From Streptomyces coffeae (GTDB lineage Bacteria; Actinomycetota; Actinomycetes; Streptomycetales; Streptomycetaceae): a DNA stretch of 64,000 nt. The stretch covers positions 372,001 to 436,000 of the forward strand of contig NZ_JAERRF010000005.1 in NCBI RefSeq assembly GCF_016741875.1, in the 5' to 3' direction. The notes below the pieces were generated by a model. The model worked only from the letters and a program-made list of their open reading frames with translations, made no database searches and was not told the origin of the DNA. Position 1 is the first letter of the stretch, and every line of letters starts with the position of its first letter. Positions 22,428-29,978 of this stretch are shown here, in pieces. A program made the position numbers and the translations under genes.

Positions 22428-23528
22428 GTGAGAGTGAGTTCCGATCGCGTCCGCACCACCCGCTTCTCCGTCCTGGATCGCTCCCGCACCCGCCAGGGCC
22501 GGGACCGACCACGGGAGCTGCGCGACACCGTGCGGTTCGCGCGGCAGGTCGAAGCCCTCGGCTACCACCGCTTCTGGGTCTCGGAGCACCACAGCGTGCC
22601 CGGCGTGGCCGGTTCGGCGCCCACCGTGCTGGCGGCGGCCGTGGCCGGGGCGACCACCCGCATCCGGGTGGGCACCGGCGGGGTGATGCTGCCGAACCAC
22701 CGCCCGCTGGTGGTGGCGGAGCAGTTCGGGGTGCTGGAGTCCCTCTACCCGGGCCGGATCGACATGGGCCTCGGCCGTTCCGTCGGCTTCACCGACGGCA
22801 TACGCCGCGCCCTGGGCGCCGACAAGGACGCCGCCGAAGACTTCGGCACCCGGCTCACGGAACTGCTCGGCTACTTCACCGGGGACCAGCGCGCCCACCC
22901 CCAGGTCCACGCCCACCCCGCCGAGGGGCTGACCCTTCCGGCGTTCGTCCTGGCCACCGGTGCCGGGGCGGATGTGGCCGCGGCCGCCGGACTTTCCCTC
23001 GTGATCGGCGACTTCCGCGGCGAGGACACCATGCTGCGCGCGATCGAGCGCTACCGGAGCGGCTTCCGCGCCTCGGTGTGGTCGGCCGAGCCCTACGTGA
23101 TCGTCTCGGGCAATGTCGCGGTCGCCGAAACGACCGAGGAGGCCCGCCGTTTGCTCGTCCCCGAAGCCTGGGCGATGGCCTACTCCCGTACCCACGGCGT
23201 CTTCCCACCGCTCACCCCGCCCGAGGAGATCGAGGATCTGGCGATGAGCGGGAGGATGAGCGAGAAGGAACGCGGCTTCTACGAACGGGGCCTGAGCGGC
23301 GGGCTCCACGGCACCGAGGACGAAGTCGCCGCCGCGCTCGACGGGTTGATCGGGCGCAGCGGTGCGGATGAGGTGCTGGTCACCACGAGTACGTACGACC
23401 GTGGAGCCCAGCTCGACTCCTACCGGCGGCTCGCACGGCTCGCACGGCTGGCGGGCCTGACGGAGTCGTCGGAGTCGTCGGAGTCCGCCGGGTCGACGAG
23501 TCGTCACATTCGGGTAACCGCCGACTGA
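22428..23528 (+). CDS. LLM-class flavin-dependent oxidoreductase (bacterial luciferase-like)
   Basis: 366 residues of the luciferase-like monooxygenase family: start RTTRFSVLDRSRTRQG, then GYHRFWVSEHHSVPGVAGSA, VGTGGVMLPNHRPLVVAEQF and YPGRIDMGLGRSVG. These enzymes use reduced FMN/F420 and oxygen; the substrate cannot be told. GTGs at 22428 and 22434 are both possible starts, and both fall directly after the 22381-22427 hairpin, so no standard ribosome site precedes the first. The C-terminus has a small Ser/Glu repeat (ESSESSESAGS) from a 9-bp DNA repeat. Confidence 0.85.
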   Translation: MRVSSDRVRTTRFSVLDRSRTRQGRDRPRELRDTVRFARQVEALGYHRFWVSEHHSVPGVAGSAPTVLAAAVAGATTRIRVGTGGVMLPNHRPLVVAEQFGVLESLYPGRIDMGLGRSVGFTDGIRRALGADKDAAEDFGTRLTELLGYFTGDQRAHPQVHAHPAEGLTLPAFVLATGAGADVAAAAGLSLVIGDFRGEDTMLRAIERYRSGFRASVWSAEPYVIVSGNVAVAETTEEARRLLVPEAWAMAYSRTHGVFPPLTPPEEIEDLAMSGRMSEKERGFYERGLSGGLHGTEDEVAAALDGLIGRSGADEVLVTTSTYDRGAQLDSYRRLARLARLAGLTESSESSESAGSTSRHIRVTAD

Positions 23529-23589
23529 TCATGGAGCGGCCGTATGTGAAGATCGGCCACTCAACAGCAGTCGTCTGAGGGGATCCGCC

Positions 23590-23850
23590 GTGAGGCTCCG
23601 CCGAATGGCCCTTGGCGTGGCGCTCATTCTCGCGTCGTTCATCGGGCTGGCCGTCGTGGTCACCGACCTGCTTCCGCAGAGCCGAGCCGACCGCGCGAAA
23701 TTCACATCGGCCTTCGTCCAGGGGAACACCCTCTACGGCATTGCCGATGCCGATTACCCCGACTACGACTTCGTCGAGGACGAGGGCCTCTGGCTGTCGC
23801 GGGACGGCGGCCGCACCTGGTTCCGCTTCCCCGGCGACGGGGACGGCTGA
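23590..23850 (+). CDS. Small exported or membrane-anchored protein of unknown function
   Basis: 86 residues with a GTG start preceded by GAGGGG. One N-terminal hydrophobic segment (ALGVALILASFIGLAVVVTD, about residues 7-26) acts as signal or anchor. The remainder reads like a single BNR/sialidase-type propeller motif, GLWLSRDGGRTWFRF, preceded by GNTLYGIADADYPDYDFVED. It could be a remnant of a larger propeller protein or a genuine small exoprotein; I cannot decide. Confidence 0.65.
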   Translation: MRLRRMALGVALILASFIGLAVVVTDLLPQSRADRAKFTSAFVQGNTLYGIADADYPDYDFVEDEGLWLSRDGGRTWFRFPGDGDG

Positions 23851-23938
23851 GCGCACGCGCACGGGCATGGGCACGGGAAGGGAAGAGGGAGGGGCGGGGG
23901 ACCGGCCTCGCCCTCCGCCCCGGCCCACCGCCCGGCCC

Positions 23939-25204
23939 TCAGAGGGCCTTTCCGGCGGGCTTGACCATGCCGCGCACGGTGCGTGAGTCCACGTACTCAC
24001 CCATCGCGGTCATCTCCCACTCACCCGAGAACTGCTTGATCAGCTTGGCCATCATCACGCCCGTGCGCGGCTCGGCGTGTGTGATGTCGAAGCGGACCAG
24101 CTCCTCCCCGGTCTGCGCGTCGACCAGACGGCAGTACGCCTTCGCCACGTCGGTGAACTTCTGACCGGAGAAGGAGTTGACCGTGAAGACCAGCCCGGTG
24201 ACCTCCGGCGGCAGTCCGCCCAGATGCACGGTGATGGTCTCGTCGTCGCCCCCGCCCTCACCGGTGAGGTTGTCACCGGAGTGCTGGATGGCGCCGTTGA
24301 GGATGGCCAGCTTGCCGAAGAAGCAGGCGTCGATCTTCTTGCGGTCGACGCCGAAGGCGATGACGGACGCGTCGAGGTCGATGTCCTTGCTGCGGAAGGC
24401 GGGCTCCCAACCGAGGCCCATCTTCACCGAGGTGAGCAGCGGACGGCCGCCCTTGACCAGCGAGACGGTCTGGTTCTTCTGGAGGCTGACCCGCCCCTTG
24501 TCGAGGTTGATCTTGCCGCCGGACGCCGCCCCGGCGGCAGCACCGGCAGCGGCGGGCGCGGCGGGCGCGGCGGCCGGGGGAGCGGTCGGGGGAGCGCTCG
24601 GCATGGGCGGCGGCGGGGCCCCGAAACCGGCGGGCGGCCCGGACGGCGGCGGTGCCTGCACCGGCGGCGCGGTGGGCACAGTGGGGGCCGCAGGCGTGGC
24701 GGGCTCCTCGACCGAGACGCCGAAGTCGGTGGCGATCCCCGCCAGCCCGTTCGCATAGCCCTGGCCCACCGCGCGGACCTTCCACGCGCCATTGCGCCGG
24801 TACACCTCGACCACCACGAGCGCGGTCTCGGAGCCGAGCCGGGGCGGGGTGAAGGTGGCGATCACGGCGCCGTCCTCGGCGCCGCGGACGGTGGCGGTGG
24901 GCTCGGTGCCCGCGAAGGTCGCACCGGGCTGGTCCAGGCTCGCGGTCACCACGATCTTCTCGATGTCGGCGGGGACGGCGCTGATGTCGACGGTGATGGT
25001 GTCGCCCGCGCCCCCGGCGCCCGCGCGGTGGGTCACCCCGGGGCCGGACGGCTGGTTGTAGAAGACGAAGTCGTCATCGGAACGCACCTTGCCGTGGGCG
25101 GTGAGCAGCAGGCCCGACACATCGAGCCGCACCGGAGCGGTGACATCGACCGCCACGCGTGCGACGGGGAGGGGGAGGTTCGAGCCGGGAGTCATTGCGG
25201 TCAT
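23939..25204 (-). CDS. TerD-family protein with two TerD domains and a Pro/Ala linker
   Basis: 421 residues. The N-terminal TerD domain (about 1-175) begins MTAMTPGSNLPLPVARVAVD and contains KVRSDDDFVFYNQPSGPGV and the Asp-rich metal-binding pattern. A Pro/Ala-rich linker of about 65 residues (APPPSGPPAGFGAPPPPMP) leads to a second TerD domain (about 245-421) with GWEPAFRSKDIDLDASVIAF and GGGDDETITVHL. TerD proteins bind calcium and are linked to tellurite or stress resistance and, in actinomycetes, to morphological development. No other ter gene is near. The ATG at 25204 matches family starts. Confidence 0.9.
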   Translation of the reverse strand: MTAMTPGSNLPLPVARVAVDVTAPVRLDVSGLLLTAHGKVRSDDDFVFYNQPSGPGVTHRAGAGGAGDTITVDISAVPADIEKIVVTASLDQPGATFAGTEPTATVRGAEDGAVIATFTPPRLGSETALVVVEVYRRNGAWKVRAVGQGYANGLAGIATDFGVSVEEPATPAAPTVPTAPPVQAPPPSGPPAGFGAPPPPMPSAPPTAPPAAAPAAPAAAGAAAGAASGGKINLDKGRVSLQKNQTVSLVKGGRPLLTSVKMGLGWEPAFRSKDIDLDASVIAFGVDRKKIDACFFGKLAILNGAIQHSGDNLTGEGGGDDETITVHLGGLPPEVTGLVFTVNSFSGQKFTDVAKAYCRLVDAQTGEELVRFDITHAEPRTGVMMAKLIKQFSGEWEMTAMGEYVDSRTVRGMVKPAGKAL

Positions 25205-25628
25205 GACCGGGGTAACGAACACCCTCGCTTTACGGTTCCTTGACCTGCTCTCTTTCCTGAGCTTCCCCGGACAGAACCGTGGCTCGTGGGGTTGGCCAGG
25301 GCCGGCCTGGGCACAGGACCTGCGGCCTCGGCGCATCTGGTACGTGGTCGCCGCAGTGCTGGGGCTCGTCCGCCCGGCCCGCGGTCTTGAAGCAGTGACC
25401 AGGGACGGCCCCTAGGGTCCGTCTTCACGTTTGATCTTGGCGCCGGTGGTCCAGTCACGTGCCCTCGTGCACCATCTCCGCGCAGCCGGGGCTACTCCGG
25501 CAGTGGATCCACACCGATCAGGGGAGGCACCGTTCACTCGACAGGGGTCCACCGCTGGCACCGCTTCTCACCCCGCCTTAGCGTCCTTTGCGGGGGAATG
25601 TTCGATCTCCAATCCTATGAGGTGAATC
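25205..25628. other. Intergenic region between terD-like gene and His-rich gene
   Basis: 424 bp with no supported gene. It should contain the divergent promoters of both neighbours. The only clear structure is the left arm of a 28-bp inverted repeat at 25428-25455, preceded by an imperfect palindrome around CCCTAGGG (about 25404-25422). Confidence 0.6.
25428..25455. repeat. 28-bp inverted repeat, left arm (possible IS or MITE end)
   Basis: Perfect inverted copy of 25992-26019; both contain GATCTTGGCGCCGGTGGTCC or its complement. Read outward on the minus strand it can encode WTTGAKIKREDGP followed by a stop. Confidence 0.85.
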
Positions 25629-25829
25629 ATGCTCAAGCCCCTCAAGACCGCCTTCAAGGCTGCCGGCGTGACCGTGGCCGCCGCATCCATCGCGGGCCTG
25701 TTCGGCGGTGCGGCGTACGCCTGCGGCGACGACCACCGCAACCAGCACCACAACAGGCAGCACGACAACAGGCACGGCCACGACCATCACGGCCACCACC
25801 ATCACGGCCACCACCACCACGGGAACTGA
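25629..25829 (+). CDS. Secreted histidine-rich small protein
   Basis: 66 residues with ATG at 25629 and a GAGGTGA ribosome site 5 bp upstream. A clear signal peptide (KTAFKAAGVTVAAASIAGLF) ends at GAAYA, so cleavage before Cys32 gives a mature peptide of 35 residues, of which 16 are His. It ends HGHDHHGHHHHGHHHHGN. This composition implies binding of Zn, Ni, Cu or Co outside the cell, as buffer or scavenger. The residue after the cut is Cys, but AYAC is a poor lipobox, so lipidation is doubtful. A terminator follows, and a 28-bp inverted repeat brackets the gene. Confidence 0.8.
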   Translation: MLKPLKTAFKAAGVTVAAASIAGLFGGAAYACGDDHRNQHHNRQHDNRHGHDHHGHHHHGHHHHGN

Positions 25830-25884
25830 CACCAACGGCCGCTGCGCCCGGTCGCGATGAGAGATCCGCGCCCACGGCACGAAA

Positions 25885-25916
25885 CGGCGCCCGCCCCCCA
25901 GTGAGGGCGGGCGCCG
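25885..25916. terminator. Terminator hairpin after the His-rich gene
   Basis: A perfect 12-bp stem CGGCGCCCGCCC / GGGCGGGCGCCG with an 8-nt loop lies 55 bp after the stop. It suggests the His-rich gene is monocistronic. Confidence 0.8.
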
Positions 25917-25991
25917 CAATGCTGCCGCAAGGCGGCACTGGCACACGGGGAGAGTGACGGCGACAGCTCCCACGAACTCCGGCTCGGCGAA

Positions 25992-26019
25992 ACTGGACCA
26001 CCGGCGCCAAGATCAAACG
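25992..26019. repeat. 28-bp inverted repeat, right arm
   Basis: Perfect reverse complement of 25428-25455. Read on the plus strand the frame continues outward as NWTTGAKIKRSLIAYDH then a stop at 26043. That tail resembles, from memory, C-termini of IS5-type transposases, so the arm may be a leftover transposase 3' end. This is an inference I could not test. Confidence 0.8.
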
Positions 26020-26221
26020 GTCCCTGATCGCCTACGACCACTGAGAACATCGGACTCATTCATCCAGCTGGGTGACCTGCTGCGCGACTGCTGGCCGCGG
26101 GATGTGCGCCCCGAACCTCGAGGCCGGCGAACGAGGCATGCGGCCTGACACACCTCAACCGAACCTGTGTCCGTGCCCACGATTAGTATTCGGCCACCTG
26201 TACAACTCGGAAGGGGCAGTC

Positions 26222-26653
26222 ATGGCTGAGGACCCGATCGACCTGATCTGCCTGGAGGGGGATGGCAACAGCGTCATTCTCCGGGTCGCGGGGAAGGAGC
26301 AGCGGAAGCGTCCCGCCGAGTCCGATGCCCTGGTCGGGGAATTCCTGGTCGATACGCCCTTCGTCCGTGGCACCCTCAAGACCTGGATATTCCCCGAGGA
26401 CCTGCGGGAGTGGCAGCAGGCCCTGGACTCGCTCGACGCGGGACGGGACATCGCCTGGTGCGAGGGGAAGCGCAATCCGTGGCTGTTCGTCGAACTCGAC
26501 GAGGACGACGACCGGTGCACGGTCACGATCAAGGACCACTCGATGTCCCTGACGACGGTGACGGTCACCGTCCCACTGGTCGATGCCTGGTTCGACGACG
26601 CATACCGACGACTTGACCTGGTCTGGGACACCTGGCCCATGACCGAGGACTGA
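26222..26653 (+). CDS. DUF5959-family protein
   Basis: 143 residues with ATG at 26222 preceded by GAAGGGG. It opens DPIDLICLEGDGNSVILRVAG and has FVRGTLKTWIFPEDLREWQQ and ALDSLDAGRDIAWCEGKRNP, the pattern I associate with DUF5959, a small cytoplasmic family restricted to streptomycetes and relatives. No function is known. It is acidic, with no signal or membrane segment. No obvious partner gene is adjacent; downstream are only gene remnants. Confidence 0.8.
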   Translation: MAEDPIDLICLEGDGNSVILRVAGKEQRKRPAESDALVGEFLVDTPFVRGTLKTWIFPEDLREWQQALDSLDAGRDIAWCEGKRNPWLFVELDEDDDRCTVTIKDHSMSLTTVTVTVPLVDAWFDDAYRRLDLVWDTWPMTED

Positions 26654-26740
26654 ACCACGGCCAACGAACGAGCTCGGGGTCCGCGGGTAGGTGTCGCGCA
26701 GCGCGCGGACGGCGGAGTGCAGGGCCCCGGCCGAAACGTG

Positions 26741-26803
26741 TCAATCCCCTTCAGCCGGCCGCAGCCGCGGGCTGGTGACTAAGAGCGCCTGTGGACGGCG
26801 TAC
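26741..26803 (+). pseudogene. Remnant: end of a GGT gene plus start of an ATP-grasp gene
   Basis: These 63 bp match 32177-32238 (my count: 52 of 62 aligned bases, one 1-bp gap). That segment spans the last codons of the gamma-glutamyltransferase-like gene, its stop, the spacer and the GTGGAC start of the ATP-grasp gene. The copy keeps the stop (26776-26778) and GTG but breaks off after about four ATP-grasp codons. It is a decayed second copy of the junction. Confidence 0.8.
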
Positions 26804-26817
26804 GAGCGCTCGCGCCG

Positions 26818-27005
26818 TCAGAAGGCGTACGGCCCGAATCGTCCCCAGGCCACGACCGCCGCTACGGCCGGCAGGACGGCGTTCACCGCGACGTTTGGCC
26901 CTTCACCGCGCCTGACGTGCACGGCACCGGCGCCCATCATGAGGAGTCCGAGTCCGACTGCCGCGGTGGGCACCAGGCTGGTGGCGATGTCGACGACGGC
27001 GGGCA
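26818..27005 (-). pseudogene. Remnant: C-terminus of a DoxX-like membrane protein
   Basis: The minus-strand frame reads DIATSLVPTAAVGLGLLMMG, AGAVHVRRGE, then AVNAVLPAVAAVVAWGRFGP and YAF-stop. That is the usual tail of DoxX-family four-helix membrane proteins. Nothing of the N-terminal two-thirds remains; at about 27005 the sequence switches to a dehydrogenase tail in another frame. No intact DoxX gene occurs in the window. Confidence 0.65.
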
Positions 27006-27015
27006 GGACGACGCT

Positions 27016-27139
27016 ATGGCGCGCAGCGTTTCCACGGTCACCCCGGCCACATGAGGGCTGTACAGCGCCGACGCCCCGAGGGACGACGTGGTGCCGTCGG
27101 TCGCCCATCCGAGGCCGTCCGCCGCGAACCGTAGATCCC
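27016..27139 (-). pseudogene. Remnant: C-terminal part of a D-2-hydroxyacid dehydrogenase
   Basis: Aligns without gaps to 34171-34294 in the intact dehydrogenase gene (103 of 124 bases by my count, about 83%). The frame reads DLRFAADGLGWATDGTTSSL then YSPHVAGVTVETLRAI, keeping the conserved catalytic-region His. Only this stretch survives. Confidence 0.85.
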
Positions 27140-27321
27140 CGACTTGTTGCCCTGCTCCTTGTCGCACCCCAACCACCAGCGCTTTCGTCATTGTTCAGTG
27201 CTTCGGAAGAGGGCTGCTGAACAACCGTACGGCCGCTGGAATGGCGGAGCGGTCGCGCCGCAGCGCCCCAGGGGAGAGAGCGCATGGGCCGTCCGCTGAC
27301 GTCTATGTGAAAGGCAGCAAC

Positions 27322-28530
27322 GTGAACAAGTTCATCAGCACCCGCGGTGTCCGCGGTGCGATGGTGGCGTGGGCCGCGCTGACGCTGGCCGCGGGCACGA
27401 TGCCGGCGATGGCCGCCGCCTCCGGGACTGAGCCCACTCCGTCCGCGGCCTCGCCGCATGCCTCCGGGTGGAGCGAGTCGAGGGTGACGACGGGCGACGC
27501 CACGCTCCTGGCCTCCACACGGCCCGACGCGCGGACCACGTGGGTGGCGGGGGCGCGGTTCGTCCAGGGGAGCCCCAATTTCGCGCCGACCCTGTGGGAG
27601 CGCGACGAACGCAAGGGCTCCGGCTGGAAGCGAGTGAAGACGGCGCCCGTGTCGCCCCAGGACGACGTCCGGTTCAATGATGTCGATGCCTCTTCGCCGC
27701 GCAACGGCATGCTGGTCGGTGACTACTCAGAGCACGCCGGTGGTGTGGTGACACAGCGCTGGAACGGCAAGGCGTGGAAGTCCGCTGTCGCTCCGGTGCC
27801 CCGGGGGATCGTAGGGGCCGGTTTCACCTCCGTCGACACCCGCGCTCCCGACGATGCCTGGGCAGCGGGCTGGACGGAGGTACGCCCCGAAGGCCGCCCC
27901 ATATACGCCGGAACGCTCCAGCACTGGGACGGCACCCGCTGGAAGGCGCAGAAGCTCCCGGACATCGGTGCGGGGGGCAAGGCGTGGTACCTGCAGACCG
28001 TCACCGCGCTCGCCGACGACGACGTGTGGGCCGTGGGCGGCACGGGCTTCCTCCAGCCGGAGAAGCCGTTGCTGCTGCACTACGACGGCACACGCTGGAG
28101 CAAGATCGCCGTTCCTGGCGTCGGTGCCGCGCGCGCAAGGCTGAATGGGATCGTCGCCGGGCCGGGCGGGCAGGTGTGGGCCGTGGGTACAACCCAGGCG
28201 TCTGACGGCTCCCGACAGGCGCTGGCTGTGCGCTACGACGGCAAAAAGTGGGTCAACGTCCCGCTGCCGAAGGGGATCAGGGAGCTGGTTGCGGTCGCGA
28301 TCAGCCAGGGCGGCCCTGTCGTCCTGGAGCGGAAGACGGCGGAGACCAGCACCGCGCTCCGCTACTCCGGCGGAAAGTGGGTGTCGATGAAACTGCCCGC
28401 CGACGGCGCCACGCCGTATACGGCGAGCGACATCTCGGTCTCGGGCCGGACCATCGACGTCTCCGGTTCGCGCCCGGGTACGGGTTCCCAGGCGGATGGC
28501 CCCGGCTCGCTGCTGACCACACGTCAGTAG
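27322..28530 (+). CDS. Secreted beta-propeller-like protein of unknown function
   Basis: 402 residues with GTG at 27322 and a GAAAGG site 8 bp upstream. A signal peptide (VAWAALTLAAGTMPAMA) is cleaved near AMAAASG. The mature protein has five or six repeats of about 50 residues of the form DDVWAVGGTG...LLHYDGTRWSKI and DAWAAGWTE...LQHWDGTRWKAQ, a propeller pattern common in streptomycete exoproteins. No catalytic residues are evident. A bidirectional hairpin follows. The first upstream codons in this frame (from 27088) overlap gene remnants and are not used. Confidence 0.82.
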   Translation: MNKFISTRGVRGAMVAWAALTLAAGTMPAMAAASGTEPTPSAASPHASGWSESRVTTGDATLLASTRPDARTTWVAGARFVQGSPNFAPTLWERDERKGSGWKRVKTAPVSPQDDVRFNDVDASSPRNGMLVGDYSEHAGGVVTQRWNGKAWKSAVAPVPRGIVGAGFTSVDTRAPDDAWAAGWTEVRPEGRPIYAGTLQHWDGTRWKAQKLPDIGAGGKAWYLQTVTALADDDVWAVGGTGFLQPEKPLLLHYDGTRWSKIAVPGVGAARARLNGIVAGPGGQVWAVGTTQASDGSRQALAVRYDGKKWVNVPLPKGIRELVAVAISQGGPVVLERKTAETSTALRYSGGKWVSMKLPADGATPYTASDISVSGRTIDVSGSRPGTGSQADGPGSLLTTRQ

Positions 28531-28543
28531 CGGTGCATGAGAG

Positions 28544-28572
28544 GGGGATGGGCGGGTACCGGGCCCATCCCC
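28544..28572. terminator. Bidirectional terminator hairpin
   Basis: GGGGATGGGC (28544-28553) pairs with GCCCATCCCC (28563-28572) around a 9-nt loop, between the convergent ends of the propeller protein gene and the ATPase gene. Confidence 0.75.
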
Positions 28573-28596
28573 TTTCCGCCGGTCCCGGGCTGGACC

Positions 28597-29067
28597 TTAG
28601 TCCGCCGTGATCTCCGCCCAGACGGTCTTGCCAAGTGCGTCGCCGAACCGGGGTGTCACCGCCCAGCGCTCCGCGAGCTGCGAGACGAGGAACAGACCGC
28701 GCCCGGTCTCGGCCTCGGGGCCCGCCACGCGGAGTGCCGGGCGCCTCTCGGCGCGGGTGTCCGACACCTCGATGCGGATGGTCGGGCCGGGGGAGAACGG
28801 CGGCGCGGTCAGCCGCAGATGGAAGTCCCGCCCGGGGACGCGCCCATGGCGTACGGCGTTGGCCGCCAGCTCGCTGGCGATGAGGGTCGCGGTCTCATTG
28901 GGGCCGGAATCGTACGGGTAGCCCCACTCGGCCAGCCGGTGCGATACGAGCCGCCGGGCAAGCCGCGCACCCCGTGCGGTCGAGGTGAAGCGCATGGCGA
29001 ACTCGCCGGGGACGGAGGGGGAATGTCCCCCTCCCGTCCCTCGTGTGGGCGCTTTTTCGGTCGTCAT
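28597..29067 (-). CDS. ATP-binding anti-sigma-like regulator (HATPase_c)
   Basis: 156 residues of the small GHKL ATPase type. N-box: TATLIASELAANAVRHGRVP; G-box: ETGRGLFLVSQLAERW; tail GKTVWAEITAD. It is divergent from an XRE/DUF397 pair, the standard trio in Streptomyces genomes. The three probably act together as a regulatory module, though the target is not visible. A 30-bp piece of this gene's 3' end recurs at 35132-35161. Confidence 0.87.
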   Translation of the reverse strand: MTTEKAPTRGTGGGHSPSVPGEFAMRFTSTARGARLARRLVSHRLAEWGYPYDSGPNETATLIASELAANAVRHGRVPGRDFHLRLTAPPFSPGPTIRIEVSDTRAERRPALRVAGPEAETGRGLFLVSQLAERWAVTPRFGDALGKTVWAEITAD

Positions 29068-29115
29068 GGGTATGAGCCTTGCGGTGCCGTGCCTAGCCTG
29101 ACCAGGAAGCGCGCG

Positions 29116-29140
29116 TGTACGGACAGTCCCTGTACGGACA
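29116..29140 (+). promoter_or_regulatory. Candidate XRE operator: direct repeat TGTACGGACA
   Basis: Two exact copies of TGTACGGACA at 29116-29125 and 29131-29140, 15 bp apart, lie in the divergent region 30 bp before the XRE gene start. Direct repeats of this kind at this place suggest autoregulation by the XRE protein. Confidence 0.45.
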
Positions 29141-29168
29141 CGCGAGGTGCGGATGGGAGGGATTGACG

Positions 29169-29978
29169 ATGGCGGGGACGGATAGCTCGGCGTTCCTGAG
29201 GGGCCTCGGCAAGCAACTGAAGCTGTTACGCGAGCGTGCCGGACTCACCCAAGCGGAGCTGGCATCGCGCGTCGGGTACAGCACGGAACAGGTGGCGTCG
29301 GTGGAGTGCGGACGGCGCATTCCGAAGCCGGAGTTGATCGACAAGGCGGATGAGGTGCTGGAGGCCGGTGGCCTCCTGAAGGCCATGAAGGAGGAGGCGG
29401 CGCACGCGCGGTATCCCGCGTTCTTCCGCGATGCCGCGAGGATCGAATCGGAAGCGGTTGAGCTGTACGCGTACGACACCCATGTGCTCAAGGGGCTGTT
29501 GCAGACAGAGGAATACGCACGGGCCATCTTCAGGATGGACCGCCCTCTGCTGGATGAGGAGATCGTTGATCAACGGGTCGCCGCACGGATGGAGCGGCAG
29601 GCGATCTTCAGTGTGCGGCCTGCACCGCTGCTGGGCTTTGTGATCGAGGAGTCCGTCCTGCGCAAGCCGTTTGGTGGCAAGCAGGTGCTGCGAGGGCAAC
29701 TCGAGCAGCTGCTGCTCATCGGCGAGAAGCGCAACGTAGAGATCCAGGTGATGCCCCAAAGCCGTGAGGACAACGCGGGTGTCGATGGGCCGTTGACCCT
29801 CATGACGCCCAAGGGGGGTGAGCAGCTCGCTTACTTCGAATGTCAGGGGCACAGCACACTGCTCACTGACCGAGAAGATGTCCGCCCCGTTGCGGCGCGG
29901 TATGGGATCATCCGGGCGCAGGCTCTCAACCCACGGGAGTCGTTGGTCTTCATTGAGAAGCTGCTGGGAGAGCTATGA
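29169..29978 (+). CDS. XRE-family regulator with DUF5753 C-terminal domain
   Basis: 269 residues. The N-terminal helix-turn-helix spans LGKQLKLLRERAGLTQAELA and VGYSTEQVASVECGRRIP; the DUF5753 domain follows (VELYAYDTHVLKGLLQTEEY, IEESVLRKPFGG, QVMPQSREDNAG, REDVRPVAARYGIIRAQAL). The ATG at 29169 has a GGGAGG site upstream. Its stop overlaps the DUF397 start as ATGA, the classic arrangement in which a small DUF397 protein modulates the XRE regulator. Confidence 0.93.
   Translation: MAGTDSSAFLRGLGKQLKLLRERAGLTQAELASRVGYSTEQVASVECGRRIPKPELIDKADEVLEAGGLLKAMKEEAAHARYPAFFRDAARIESEAVELYAYDTHVLKGLLQTEEYARAIFRMDRPLLDEEIVDQRVAARMERQAIFSVRPAPLLGFVIEESVLRKPFGGKQVLRGQLEQLLLIGEKRNVEIQVMPQSREDNAGVDGPLTLMTPKGGEQLAYFECQGHSTLLTDREDVRPVAARYGIIRAQALNPRESLVFIEKLLGEL

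Noticed and set aside
26691..27054. Small plus-strand ORFs between the DUF5959 gene and the propeller gene
   Set aside because: They run through the decayed gene fragments in wrong frames.
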